Source of the DNA: Ichthyocystis sparus
Lineage (GTDB): Bacteria; Pseudomonadota; Gammaproteobacteria; Burkholderiales; 2013Ark19i
Reading direction: 5' to 3' (one strand)
Assembly: GCF_900078755.1 (NCBI RefSeq)
Contig: NZ_FKIH01000013.1
Length of the DNA: 64,000 nt
This document shows, one piece after another, positions 1-9,220 of the stretch. The notes beneath the pieces were generated by a model. It was not told the DNA's origin. It saw nothing but the letters and a program-made list of their open reading frames with translations, and did no database searches. Position numbers and translations under genes: made by a program. Every line of letters begins with the position of its first letter. Within the stretch, counting starts at the first letter, position 1.

Positions 1-912
1 ATTAGAATAAGTGCTATTTTTAATAGCATTATTAAAGATAAATGTGTAAGTGTAATTAATAAATATATATCTGAAGCATCTGCTACTATAATAGGACTAA
101 AAAAAGGCGCAGTATCAAAAAAAAATGTTTTATTTAAATCAACACAAGAAATAGAAGCCATTATCGATAGAAAAATGGAATCATTATCACTACTAGATAG
201 ATTAATGGAAAATTTTAAATTAACTACAGATATAGAAATAAAAAACTTATCGGAATCAATTTTTCCTAAAAACATAATTGAAGAGACTAGAATAAATCTT
301 AAATCAGAAATAGCATCTATAATTAAAGAGATTAGATTATCTATTGATAATAAATTAATTTTTCCTACTCCACAACATTATAATATCTCAGAAAAAACAT
401 CTAATGCTATTTTTATAACAATTAACAGATATGCTGATGATTTTTTTAATGCTCTGGCTACAGATCAATTCTGTAGGTCAATCATAATGAAATCTTTAAC
501 AGATAAAGATACTAACAAAGTACCACTATCTGTATTTAATAAAATTATTAATTTTAGAGATAAAATTTATTATGAATTAAATGCTGTAGAACATTATTAT
601 TTCAAATCTATATCTATGGTATGTAGGATTTCCAACTTTGAGAGTATAATAAAATCACTGCCAGAAATATCTAGCAGATTGGTAAAACATTTAGATAGTT
701 TTTCAGAATTTATTAGTAATGAATTAATAGAAAATGCCATTATTATAAGTGATAGTTTGAATATTTGCCAAATTAGTAAAAGGCAAATTGCAAAATTTAC
801 TTCTAATATTATAAATGAGACTAAAAATGATTATGTACGCAGACTCATAGTAAAAAAAAAATTATGGATGATACTGGATCCTACTATTATAGGGGGTTAC
901 ATTTATATATAA
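1..912 (+). CDS. Family A large protein, middle part (5' end outside window, frameshifted at 3' end)
   Basis: The reading frame is open from the first base, so the gene starts before the window; an internal ATG at 175 is probably not the true start. No known domain is recognised. The product is helical, Lys/Ile/Asn-rich and matches, at low identity but in the same order, the C-terminal region of the family A proteins at 52-64 kb: a segment resembling their SLLENRYLVSMVLG region (here NAVEHYYFKSISMV), then an HET-x-x-R/K-rich stretch (here NETKNDYVRRLIVKKK). At the run of ten A at 852-861 the frame is lost and ends after about 15 unrelated codons, while the family homology continues in the overlapping frame at 864-1784. 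I infer one ancestral gene, either broken or read by slippage. Family membership is moderately sure; function unknown. Confidence 0.6.
   Translation: MRISAIFNSIIKDKCVSVINKYISEASATIIGLKKGAVSKKNVLFKSTQEIEAIIDRKMESLSLLDRLMENFKLTTDIEIKNLSESIFPKNIIEETRINLKSEIASIIKEIRLSIDNKLIFPTPQHYNISEKTSNAIFITINRYADDFFNALATDQFCRSIIMKSLTDKDTNKVPLSVFNKIINFRDKIYYELNAVEHYYFKSISMVCRISNFESIIKSLPEISSRLVKHLDSFSEFISNELIENAIIISDSLNICQISKRQIAKFTSNIINETKNDYVRRLIVKKKLWMILDPTIIGGYIYI
852..861 (+). repeat. A10 homopolymer at frameshift point
   Basis: Ten consecutive A residues lie exactly where the two frames of the family A gene must be joined. Such tracts are known hot spots for replication slippage and for RNA polymerase slippage in AT-rich bacteria. 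Whether this is phase variation, transcriptional slippage, decay or a sequencing error cannot be decided from the sequence alone. Confidence 0.8.
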
Positions 913-1784
913 TGAAAGCATTGCATACATCTATAAATAAAATATCGAAACTTATCTCAAGTATATGCAAAAAACTTGATAATCCTGAAACCACTAAAAC
1001 TCTTTACACTTTTGAAAAAAATACATACAAAGGTATTTTCACATTAATATTAGAAAAAATTAAGACTCAAAAATATATAGCTCTTATAGAATCAAAAATA
1101 TTTAATATAGAATTAAAAGATGGAGATTACACATATAATTATGTTAGTAATATTTTTACCAAAGAAATATTAGACGAGATCAAAGAATCATCTGTTATAT
1201 ATATGGAAGAACTAAAAACAGCGCTACCTCAAAAAATAGGAAGACGTATGTCTAGATTGTCATCAACTGAAAATGAAATTATCTTGGAAAAGTATCGTAA
1301 AATTTATAATAATGAAATAACATCACTGGAATTAAATTCTAAATTCTTTTTAGAGTATATAGAACAATTGTTATTTTCAGATCGCATCAATAAAAATTTA
1401 AAATTACCTAATAAATATGCTGATAAAATATATAAAATACAAGTAGAATTATTTACCAATATGACTACATTTCATAGAAAAAAATTATATGAAAATAAAT
1501 TCTCAATATTAACTAGATGTTTTAATATTAGTGAAAAAACTTATTATGGTATTTGCAAAGAAGAATTATTAGACATAGCTCCTAATTTACCAAATATGAT
1601 TATGGAGGCTATTAATGACTGCCAATTCGCCCTAAATCTGAGCGGAAAAATATGTGCTTTGGATGATTCATCGAAAGGATCAATTGTGCCACACATAATT
1701 GAAGAAATTGCCAATGAATATACTTCTTACTTGACTCAAAATAATAGAGTCACAAAAATAGCTAAGAACAATACTAGAATGTAA
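864..1784 (+). CDS. Family A large protein, C-terminal part (frame-shifted continuation of 1-912)
   Basis: This frame overlaps the preceding one and carries the rest of the family A C-terminal region. GSYYYRGLHLYIMKAL corresponds to GNGLGYYLMRVFTPI in the 55.6-59.3 kb protein; YNYVSNIFTKEI lies where that protein has its VGMNLCELCDDIFSEN motif; KIYKIQVELFTNM matches RIYPVKLDLICKIV; and an IEEIANEY near the end matches LEAIANSLMDEC. There is no ribosome binding site in front of the ATG at 864, and the family similarity starts at once, so it is more likely the second half of a frameshifted gene than an independent one. Reading through the A10 tract with one base gained or lost joins KKK directly to IMDDTGSYYY. 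Function unknown. Confidence 0.6.
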   Translation: MDDTGSYYYRGLHLYIMKALHTSINKISKLISSICKKLDNPETTKTLYTFEKNTYKGIFTLILEKIKTQKYIALIESKIFNIELKDGDYTYNYVSNIFTKEILDEIKESSVIYMEELKTALPQKIGRRMSRLSSTENEIILEKYRKIYNNEITSLELNSKFFLEYIEQLLFSDRINKNLKLPNKYADKIYKIQVELFTNMTTFHRKKLYENKFSILTRCFNISEKTYYGICKEELLDIAPNLPNMIMEAINDCQFALNLSGKICALDDSSKGSIVPHIIEEIANEYTSYLTQNNRVTKIAKNNTRM

Positions 1785-2550
1785 CAATTTACAAATTTGT
1801 GATACCTACATTCGCTTAATGCAGGCATTTATTGAGCCAATTGTTATAAAGCAGTTTCCCAATAACAAAATGCCACAGATTATATGACATCAATAATCAT
1901 CTTAACACTTACATGGCCAGAGAAAAAAATAACTGATAACATCAAAACTACGTAAGAATTAAAATAATTTAAACCTTGAACAGACATTAACTTTCACACC
2001 GGGTAAAGCAACAATTATCATATCATGATTGTAAAGTTGGAATTGATCTAAAAATAACCCCAAAAAGTCTCTAATTTAATATAGTAAAAACTATTTCATT
2101 ATCTCCCACAATATCATTTGTGTTCAACTAAGATAATAATATAATAAAATTTTATAGTGCAAATTATAAAAATTACCACACATCAAATACCAGAAGCTAA
2201 TATTGATGAGTAAGTACTCTACACACCACCGCAGTTTAACATAAACCAATTTAATTAATTTTGTAAAAAATAATTAACTCATCTGTACTAAAAATTATAC
2301 TAACCAAACTAGTTCTATTAAAAATAACTTATTTAAAGTTATTATTGTTTGAACGTATTGAAGTGTGCTCCTTTCATGTAGGCAATTAACAAAAAATATA
2401 GCAAATATAGCATTAATATGCTAATTAAGATTAACATCAGTATTTGAGTAATTAGGTAAGAACTTCCTACAGAAAGAATACAGTTTTTATTTTTTATTCT
2501 AAACATGTTAGGCTAGAATTAGATTAACTTTAAAACAAAGCAAGAGGTTC
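1785..2550. other. Non-coding gap between family A gene and murB
   Basis: About 770 very AT-rich bases with no convincing reading frame, no RNA gene and no clear terminator. The last 40 bases contain the murB leader with an AAGAGG ribosome binding site. I see nothing else. Confidence 0.5.
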
Positions 2551-3561
2551 ATGCCATTTTATGTAAAAAGGAATGTAGATATCCGCGATATTCATTCATT
2601 CCGATTCCCAATAATAGCTAAGGTATTACTAAGACTGGAAAAACACAGCGACATTATTGACAGCCTCCCTATCGTCAGGTCATGTAATTCAAAAGTTTTT
2701 CTGGGATCGGGAAGCAACACTGTATTTACAAAAAATTACAATGGCTGCGTGATACATATGGCTATTAGAGGAAAGAAAATTCTCACAGAAAATGAGTCAT
2801 ACGTCATGATTCAAGTAGCAGCTGGTGAAAGCTGGCCGTGTTTTGTTGATTGGACACTAGAAAACAACTATCCCGGACTTGAAAACTTGTCCATGATTCC
2901 TGGTACAGTTGGCGCTGCACCCGTACAAAATATAGGAGCATATGGTGTCGAAATAAAACCATTTATACATGGAGTAATAGTTTTTAATTATAAAGAAGAA
3001 TCTTTCCACTATTTGTTAACTAATGACCTAGATTTACAATATAGGTGGAGCAAATTTAAAAGAACGGAGTGGAAAAAAGATCTACTGATAACAGATGTAA
3101 TCTTCAAACTGCCAAAACAATGGGCACCGTGCCTACAATACCAAAATTTGGGAAAAATTCTCCCAGACAATCCTTCTCCACGTGAGATAGGAAATGCTAT
3201 CTGTGCCATTAGAAAGAAAAAAATACCAGCAATTACCGATAAACAATTTCATGCTGGAAGTTTTTTTCGCAACCTGGTGGTATCTCAGAGTGAGATTGAA
3301 CATATTAAGGGTAAATACCCGGACGTGCCAATATTCTCCGACACAAAAATCCCGGCAGCGTGGTTGCTAGAAAAGAGGGGATGGAAAGGGCACGCGCGAG
3401 GAAACGTAGGAGTATCCAAAGAACACGCACTAGTGCTAGTGCACAACGGACAAGGAAAAGCAGAGGAGCTACTGGAACTTTCCTCAGAGATCCAGAAAGA
3501 CATCCTAACAGATACAGGGGTTCTAATACAGCCAGAGGTAGTAATACACGGGTCATTGTGA
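2551..3561 (+). CDS. murB: UDP-N-acetylenolpyruvoylglucosamine reductase MurB
   Basis: Cytoplasmic FAD flavoenzyme that reduces UDP-GlcNAc-enolpyruvate with NADPH to UDP-MurNAc, the second committed step of peptidoglycan precursor synthesis. The 336-residue length and layout match type I MurB (E. coli 342). Visible are the FAD-binding GSGSN, the GLENLSMIPGTVGAAP and NIGAYGVEI stretch, the catalytic-serine region AGSFFRNLV, and the C-terminal PEVVIHG with the conserved glutamate. An AAGAGG Shine-Dalgarno sits before the ATG. The gene ends 9 bp inside the convergent rpsT. Its presence with murJ indicates that the organism keeps a peptidoglycan pathway. Certain. Confidence 0.97.
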   Translation: MPFYVKRNVDIRDIHSFRFPIIAKVLLRLEKHSDIIDSLPIVRSCNSKVFLGSGSNTVFTKNYNGCVIHMAIRGKKILTENESYVMIQVAAGESWPCFVDWTLENNYPGLENLSMIPGTVGAAPVQNIGAYGVEIKPFIHGVIVFNYKEESFHYLLTNDLDLQYRWSKFKRTEWKKDLLITDVIFKLPKQWAPCLQYQNLGKILPDNPSPREIGNAICAIRKKKIPAITDKQFHAGSFFRNLVVSQSEIEHIKGKYPDVPIFSDTKIPAAWLLEKRGWKGHARGNVGVSKEHALVLVHNGQGKAEELLELSSEIQKDILTDTGVLIQPEVVIHGSL

Positions 3562-3828
3562 GGGAGAAGCAATAGCCTTAATACGTTGACTGAGCCTGCT
3601 CTTGTAGCGATTTGCCTTATTCTGATGAATAATTCCTTTGGAGCAGACCTTATCTATCACGGAAGATGCAGCTCGAAAGACTAGCAAGGCATTATCTGTA
3701 TCACCGGAACCAATAGCAACACGTACCTTCTTTACTGCCGTACGAAATGACGAACGAAGACTTGCATTGCGCTTACGTCTTTTCTCTGATTGAATACTTC
3801 TTTTCCTTGCTGAGGCTGAATTTGCCAT
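3553..3828 (-). CDS. rpsT: 30S ribosomal protein S20
   Basis: 91 residues, highly basic, starting MANSASARKRSIQSEKRR, the classic S20 start; binds 16S rRNA in the small subunit and is a primary assembly protein. A very strong AAGGAGGAG ribosome binding site lies 8 bases before the ATG (complement of 3837-3845). It is convergent with murB, with a short overlap of the 3' ends, and divergent from murJ, the usual rpsT-murJ arrangement in betaproteobacteria. Confidence 0.98.
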   Translation of the reverse strand: MANSASARKRSIQSEKRRKRNASLRSSFRTAVKKVRVAIGSGDTDNALLVFRAASSVIDKVCSKGIIHQNKANRYKSRLSQRIKAIASPSQ

Positions 3829-3930
3829 AAAATGATCTCCTCCTTGAAGCAGGCAACAAAAAATCTCACTGAGAGGAAAGCATTCTAGGATATTTTATGA
3901 TCACTATTCAACAAATTTGTGTATTCAATC

Positions 3931-5478
3931 ATGTCAACTAATCGACTACGATCGCTGGCAACAGTAATCAGCATGACCCTGGTATCTCGAATATTTGGAC
4001 TAATTCGCGACACATGCATAGCACACATATTCGGTGCAGGAATTAGCACAGACGCCTTTGTAGTAGCTTTTAGGTTACCAAACCTACTACGCCGCATATT
4101 TGCGGAGGGCGCTTTCTCACAGGCATTCATACCGCTACTAAGCCACACAAAAAACTATTCTTCTGTAGAAGAAACTCAGCAACTTATAAATCGTGTTTTC
4201 ACAATCCTAGTAATAACTACTGTATCAGTAACAATATTTGAGTATTTCGTTGCCAAACAAATAGTGAGTATCTCAGCTCCTGGGTTCATAGGCAAGCCCA
4301 GTTTCGATCTTTGTGTAACTTTACTAAAAATAACGTTTCCGTACATTATTTGTATTTCACTTACCACGCTATCAGCGGCAATCTTAAATGTGAATGATCA
4401 CTTTGCTCTTCCTTCAGTTACTCCAGCTATACTTAACATCGCCATGATAGCCGCAGCTATTTTGTCCCAACTGATGTCAGGAAGTAACAAAATTATCTAT
4501 CTTGCATGGGGAGTTCTCACTGGCGGTATAGTACAGTGCTTAGTCCAGATACCTTCTCTCAAAATTAGAAACCTACTACCAAGTTGGGATATCAATTTTG
4601 GTGATAAACTAGTAAAAAAACTTATCAAACAAATAGCTCCGGCTGTTCTTGGGGTGTCTGTTACACAAATAAGCATTTTGTTGAACACTTTATTCGCATC
4701 ATTTCTAAAAACTGGTTCCATATCGTGGATTTACTACGCAGATAGACTGATGGAGTTTCCAACAGGAATGTTAGGGGCAGCTCTAGTAACGGTACTTTTA
4801 CCGGAGATGAGTACAGCCCAAGCTAAGAGAAACTTAGAAAGGTATGGAAACATAGTTGACTGGGGACTGAAACTTACATTCTTGCTAGCCATACCGGCAA
4901 GCGTTGCAATAATCGCAATAGGGTACGACATCATAGTAAGCTTATTCGGATACGGAAAGTTCGGAATTCAAGCTGCAATAGAAACACAAAGAGCGCTGTC
5001 TGGATACTCTGTGGGTTTACTACCCATAATAGCAGTTAAGGTACTAGCACCGGCATTTTATGCACAACAAGATATAAAAACACCGGCAAAATTAGCTATC
5101 CTGGTCCTAGTAATCACGCAAACAGGAAACATCCTACTAGTTAGGCTCTATCAACAAATGGGATTAACGCTATCAATAAGCTTAGGGGCAATGTTCAATG
5201 CCACCTTCTTATTTTACAAGCTTAAGAGCAAAGGATCATATGCGCCCAAGCCTGGATGGAAAAATCTCATAATAAAAACAATCATTGGATCGTCAATAAT
5301 GCTTATATATCTAAAGATGGTAGAACCAGAGGCCCCAATGTGGTTTCAATGGTCTGCGATTAAGAGAATATCAATCATCACCGCTATGTGCCTTAGCGGG
5401 TGCGTCGTATACTTTATATCCCTGAGAGCTACAGGAATAGATATAAAAAAGTTTCTTAGAAATGAAAGCCAAATCTAA
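3931..5478 (+). CDS. murJ: Lipid II flippase MurJ (MviN)
   Basis: Polytopic inner-membrane protein of the MOP superfamily that moves lipid II across the membrane for peptidoglycan assembly. 515 residues, the normal length, with about 14 hydrophobic segments and the family N-terminus SRIFGLIRDTCIAHIFGAG, followed by AFRLPNLLRRIFAEGAFSQAFIP. A GTG at 3919 in the same frame is an alternative start; I prefer the ATG because homologues begin MN/S-LLRSLATVS. No strong Shine-Dalgarno is visible. The stop overlaps the stop of the convergent ggt by 4 bp. Confidence 0.96.
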   Translation: MSTNRLRSLATVISMTLVSRIFGLIRDTCIAHIFGAGISTDAFVVAFRLPNLLRRIFAEGAFSQAFIPLLSHTKNYSSVEETQQLINRVFTILVITTVSVTIFEYFVAKQIVSISAPGFIGKPSFDLCVTLLKITFPYIICISLTTLSAAILNVNDHFALPSVTPAILNIAMIAAAILSQLMSGSNKIIYLAWGVLTGGIVQCLVQIPSLKIRNLLPSWDINFGDKLVKKLIKQIAPAVLGVSVTQISILLNTLFASFLKTGSISWIYYADRLMEFPTGMLGAALVTVLLPEMSTAQAKRNLERYGNIVDWGLKLTFLLAIPASVAIIAIGYDIIVSLFGYGKFGIQAAIETQRALSGYSVGLLPIIAVKVLAPAFYAQQDIKTPAKLAILVLVITQTGNILLVRLYQQMGLTLSISLGAMFNATFLFYKLKSKGSYAPKPGWKNLIIKTIIGSSIMLIYLKMVEPEAPMWFQWSAIKRISIITAMCLSGCVVYFISLRATGIDIKKFLRNESQI

Positions 5479-7199
5479 ATGCCTGCCGCCTCTCCATCAC
5501 GTCTAGGATCAGGAATACCCAACCATTCACCACCAACCCTCTCAATAACCGACATGCCACTAGGTTCAGGAACCAGAACTATTTTGTGCCCCAAAGATCT
5601 TAAGTGCCTAACAAGATTGAGCGATACCAGACCCTCCTCTGCCTCAGTCTCAAATCCCCTTGAAAAAATATGAGCCTCAGCAATATTCCTATCTGGATCC
5701 TCATGCCAATCAATGGAACGAACCAAATATCCAACCAAATAAGCAGGAATTGCAGAACCACCGGATGAACCCAAAACTAAACACGGTAAACCCTGGTTAT
5801 CAAAAACAATGGTAGGTGACATGGCACTTCTTGGACGTTTACCGGGAGCAGGCAAGTTTGACACCTCTTCCTTAGGATCTGGTCTAGAAAAATCCAATAG
5901 TTGATTATTCAACAAAAATCCATCAACCATCAGACGTGAACCAAAAGCATCCTCAATAGAGCTAGTCAAAGAGACCACCTGACCATAGGAATCAACCACA
6001 GAAATTTGAGATGTAGATGGTCTCTCATTTGAGGTACTCTTGTATTTACCAACACCAGAAATGTTACCTGGCTTAAGATCAACAGAGGCTTTATCAGGAC
6101 TTAGCTGGTGTAAACGAGAAATCTGATATTCCTTAGACAACAAGACATCAGTAAAATCTTTGTCAAAATTTGTATCTCCAGCGTAAGCATATCTGTCAAT
6201 ATAAGCTGCACGCCCAGTCTCAATAAACCAATGCCAAGCACTAACAGAGTGAGGAGGAAATTTCAAGAAAGGAGAGTTCTCCAACAAGCCAAGCCATTCC
6301 AAAATCATAGGAGCACCTGAGGACGGCAACCTGGTACTACAAATCTTCCATGCACGATATCTACCGCACAAAGACGCATACTCCTTGGCGCGATAAGAAC
6401 TTAAATCTTTCATGGAGATAATATTATCTCCGGCACGATTATTAACTGCCGCAACTATATCCTTAGCCCAACGACCTTTATAAAAATTATTAATCCCATT
6501 TTTTGCTAAATCCTCAAAAACCTCTGCTAAAGCAGGATTACGCAAAACCATACCTTCACTTACAACATGCCCCTTTGGTCTATACAAAGCACTCGCGCTT
6601 GGATCGTGCCATAACATATCCTCTTTTTGCAATTGAACTGCTAGGCGGTGAGCCACAGGATACCCCATGCGAGCCATATTAATGGCTGGTTCAAATAGCT
6701 TAGCCCAAGGTAATCTACCAAATTTCTTATGTGCACTATACAACATCGATAACTCACCCGGCACACCTACGCCATCTGCAGAAAGAATTAGATGTTCAAA
6801 TTCGTGCCAATTAGCACTATCATCCCTCCACCTGTTGATATTAAAATTAGCTGGAGTCACCTCACGGCCGTCTATTGATATCACTTTCCTAGACTTTGGG
6901 TCATAAATCGTCATAAAACCACCGCCACCAATACCAGATGCTTGCGGCTCCACCAAATTAAGTACTAGTTCCGCAGCTATCGCAGCATCTACGGCTGAAC
7001 CACCCTTGATAAGAATAGTCCTAGCAACATTAGTAGCCACAGGATTAGCAGTAACCACCATTGCCTTCTTTGAATGTGCAACATCATGTATACTGAAGCC
7101 GGTGTGCGCCTCTGGCATACGGGGGACAATTGCATAAGAAGCACTAAAAACAAGTACAAGTAAGAAGAAAAGTACGGCCCTGAAAAAAGGCATGTTCAT
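5475..7199 (-). CDS. ggt: Gamma-glutamyltransferase (secreted)
   Basis: Ntn-hydrolase that cleaves glutathione and transfers gamma-glutamyl groups in the periplasm; in pathogens it can supply cysteine and glutamate from host glutathione. 574 residues with a signal peptide (hydrophobic 8-20, likely cleavage after SASYA about residue 23). The N-terminal subunit shows GGSAVDAAIAAELVLNLVEP and SGIGGGGFM. The expected self-cleavage site is at Thr396 in RPSTSQIS, followed by VVSLTSSIEDAFGS and the LLNNQLLDFS stretch; GSSGGSAIPAYLV and a DPRRDGEAAGI end complete the fold. The usual His two residues after the nucleophile is Gln398 here. Its start overlaps the end of adk by 4 bp, so the two are probably co-transcribed. 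Confidence 0.93.
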   Translation of the reverse strand: MNMPFFRAVLFFLLVLVFSASYAIVPRMPEAHTGFSIHDVAHSKKAMVVTANPVATNVARTILIKGGSAVDAAIAAELVLNLVEPQASGIGGGGFMTIYDPKSRKVISIDGREVTPANFNINRWRDDSANWHEFEHLILSADGVGVPGELSMLYSAHKKFGRLPWAKLFEPAINMARMGYPVAHRLAVQLQKEDMLWHDPSASALYRPKGHVVSEGMVLRNPALAEVFEDLAKNGINNFYKGRWAKDIVAAVNNRAGDNIISMKDLSSYRAKEYASLCGRYRAWKICSTRLPSSGAPMILEWLGLLENSPFLKFPPHSVSAWHWFIETGRAAYIDRYAYAGDTNFDKDFTDVLLSKEYQISRLHQLSPDKASVDLKPGNISGVGKYKSTSNERPSTSQISVVDSYGQVVSLTSSIEDAFGSRLMVDGFLLNNQLLDFSRPDPKEEVSNLPAPGKRPRSAMSPTIVFDNQGLPCLVLGSSGGSAIPAYLVGYLVRSIDWHEDPDRNIAEAHIFSRGFETEAEEGLVSLNLVRHLRSLGHKIVLVPEPSGMSVIERVGGEWLGIPDPRRDGEAAGI

Positions 7200-7852
7200 G
7201 CAACCTCCCTTAATACTGACAAAATTTTCCTAAAAACTATGTTTACCGAACCTATGCCATCAACGCAAAAAAACAAAGGCAAGGAGTCTCCACTTAAATT
7301 CTTATAAAATTCAACCAACTGCCTATTGTGCTCATGGTATACACTTAGACGCCTTAAAACTACCTCTGCTGAGTCATCATCACGTTGTACCAAAGGATCT
7401 CCAGTATCATCATCAAAACCTGGAACACGAGGGGGATTGTAGTGAGTATGGTAAGTACGTCCAGATGCTGGATGTAATAACCGACCACTCAACCTCTCTA
7501 CAACCACTGCATCGGGAACATGTATCTCCACCACGACATCCAACTTAACACTAGCGCTAACTAAAGCCATAGCTTGAGATACGGTCCTTGGAATACCGTC
7601 CAACAGGTAACCAGAGCCACAATCTGGAAGCTGAACACGACTCTCAACTATGCTGATAATCAAACCATCTGGAACCAACAAACCCTTCTGGATTATGTCA
7701 CTAACCTTGGCACCAATCTCAGAGGAAGAGTCCTTAACAGCAGATCTAAGCATATCTCCAGTCGATATTTGAGGAATACGGAAATGCTGGCAAATCAATG
7801 CCGCTTGGGTTCCTTTACCTGCGCCTGGTGGACCTAACAAAACAAGACGCAT
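7196..7852 (-). CDS. adk: Adenylate kinase
   Basis: Catalyses ATP + AMP = 2 ADP in the cytoplasm. 218 residues, long-lid bacterial type. Walker A GPPGAGKGTQ at 8-17, AMP-binding STGDMLR, the DGIPRT motif (usually DGFPRT), the LID beginning GRLLHPASGRTYH, and RDDDSAEVVLRRL. An AAGGA ribosome binding site precedes the ATG. It lies upstream of ggt with a 4-bp ATGA overlap, and downstream of the Trm112-like gene. In Burkholderiales the corresponding cluster also holds lpxK and kdsB, both absent here. Confidence 0.97.
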   Translation of the reverse strand: MRLVLLGPPGAGKGTQAALICQHFRIPQISTGDMLRSAVKDSSSEIGAKVSDIIQKGLLVPDGLIISIVESRVQLPDCGSGYLLDGIPRTVSQAMALVSASVKLDVVVEIHVPDAVVVERLSGRLLHPASGRTYHTHYNPPRVPGFDDDTGDPLVQRDDDSAEVVLRRLSVYHEHNRQLVEFYKNLSGDSLPLFFCVDGIGSVNIVFRKILSVLREVA

Positions 7853-7898
7853 TACTGTACATCCTTGTCAATCTCAATCATTAAAATAGCCAGCGAAT

Positions 7899-8096
7899 TT
7901 ATTTATGCGGCACATCAAATTCACCATCAAACGGTACGGCCTCAGATTGAATCAAAACTGGAATACCATTTCTGACAGGGTATGATAGACCATCAGCACA
8001 ACAAACCAAACTATGTTCACTAGAAAAAAATTTCAGTGGGCCTTTACACAGTGGGCAAACAAGAAGATCAATAAGCCTAGGATCAAGCCTACTCAT
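7899..8096 (-). CDS. Trm112 family small protein (YcaR, UPF0434)
   Basis: 65 residues with the family signature LLVCPLCKGPLKF near the N-terminus and YPVRNGIPVLI further on. Bacterial members are small zinc-ribbon-like proteins of uncertain role; eukaryotic and archaeal Trm112 activates methyltransferases. Only one CxxC pair and one further Cys-Cys (LVCCADG) are visible. A GAGGAG ribosome binding site lies 12 bases upstream. In betaproteobacteria this gene normally sits between lpxK and kdsB; here it directly joins exbD and adk. Confidence 0.93.
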   Translation of the reverse strand: MSRLDPRLIDLLVCPLCKGPLKFFSSEHSLVCCADGLSYPVRNGIPVLIQSEAVPFDGEFDVPHK

Positions 8097-8117
8097 ACTA
8101 TCTACTATCTCCTCAAT

Positions 8118-8558
8118 CTAATCTTTTTTATACATAAAAGGATCACGAACAGTAAAAGCTAAATGAGCAACGTGAATTTTTTCAATAGCCTCCATAACAC
8201 CAACTACAGACTGAGTGGGGGCCTGTGCATCTGCATTTATTACTACAATCGCCTCAGAAGGAGAAACTTGCCGATCTTTAATCATATCAAGAATCGAATC
8301 AGCAAGGTTACCAACATACTTGGAAGAAATGTGATGCGATGAAACAACATAATTCCCATTTCTAAGAACCAAAACCTCGAATTCAGAAGAAGGATGCAGA
8401 TGATCCCGCTTAATAGCAGTAGGCAAGTTTATATGGTAGTGGGAAAAACGATTATATGTAGTTGATAACATAAGAAATATAAGAACCACCAGTAGCAAAT
8501 CTATCATAGGAATCAAATTAATCTCTGGATTATCGCGATTGCGACGGCGGAAAAACAT
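8118..8558 (-). CDS. exbD: ExbD/TolR family proton-channel protein
   Basis: Inner-membrane partner of ExbB that uses proton motive force to energise outer-membrane transport. 146 residues with the start chosen here: a basic N-terminus FFRRRNRDNPEINLIP, a single membrane segment IDLLLVVLIFLML carrying the essential Asp, and a periplasmic domain. An upstream ATG at 8600 overlaps the exbB stop by 4 bp, but homologues begin at the basic segment and AAGG lies 9 bases before the ATG at 8558, so I prefer the shorter form. No TonB gene is visible in the window. Confidence 0.9.
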   Translation of the reverse strand: MFFRRRNRDNPEINLIPMIDLLLVVLIFLMLSTTYNRFSHYHINLPTAIKRDHLHPSSEFEVLVLRNGNYVVSSHHISSKYVGNLADSILDMIKDRQVSPSEAIVVINADAQAPTQSVVGVMEAIEKIHVAHLAFTVRDPFMYKKD

Positions 8559-8596
8559 AACAAAATGCCTTATTGCAATTGTAGTAGTAGAAAAAA

Positions 8597-9220
8597 TCAT
8601 CGTTCAGCGTAAGCTTCTTGCACAGCATAAAAAAAATTCATGGATATGTGCTCCATATCAGACAAAAAGCCATCTGCAACGGAACGAAAATAGCGATAGC
8701 AGATCAACGAAGGTATGGCCACAGCCAGTCCCAGAGCCGTATTGTACAGTGCAACAGATATACCATGAGCTAGAACAAGAGGATCATACGATCCATCAGT
8801 AGAGTGTGCAGCAAAAATTTCTATCATACCAATAACGGTACCAAATAAACCCATGAGAGGAGCTATAGACGCTATAGTTCCAATGGCATTCAAGAATCTC
8901 TCCAGCTGACGTGACACAAGTAAGGACTCAACAGACAAAAGCTCACGCATTTTTTCAGGTGAGGAATTGGCATGCCGCACTATCAATGAGAGGAAACGCC
9001 CTAAAAGGGAGTGAGAAGACAAATTTTCCAAAGTAACGTCAGGAAGCATGTATGTTTGCCTATACTCATTGAGCACCTGCTCGGGCAACTCCGGTGGAAG
9101 CACACGGGACCTGCGAAGAAACAAGAAACGCTCAACAATAAAGGAAAGAGAGGCCACGGACAAGCTTAACAACAAAAAAATCGGCCACCCACCGGCAATG
9201 ATCAAGCGAAATATAGACAT
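8597..9220 (-). CDS. exbB: ExbB/TolQ/MotA family proton-channel protein
   Basis: Three-helix inner-membrane protein that forms the proton channel with ExbD. The N-terminal helix is GGWPIFLLLSLSVASLSFIVER, and the family core IGTIASIAPLMGLFGTVIGMIEIF is followed by GISVALYNTALGLAVAIPSLICYRYF. Start chosen at MSIFRLIIAGGW, where homologues begin, although the frame is open to 9271. It is the first gene of a leftward cluster exbB-exbD-Trm112-adk-ggt and is divergent from xseA. Confidence 0.9.
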   Translation of the reverse strand: MSIFRLIIAGGWPIFLLLSLSVASLSFIVERFLFLRRSRVLPPELPEQVLNEYRQTYMLPDVTLENLSSHSLLGRFLSLIVRHANSSPEKMRELLSVESLLVSRQLERFLNAIGTIASIAPLMGLFGTVIGMIEIFAAHSTDGSYDPLVLAHGISVALYNTALGLAVAIPSLICYRYFRSVADGFLSDMEHISMNFFYAVQEAYAER

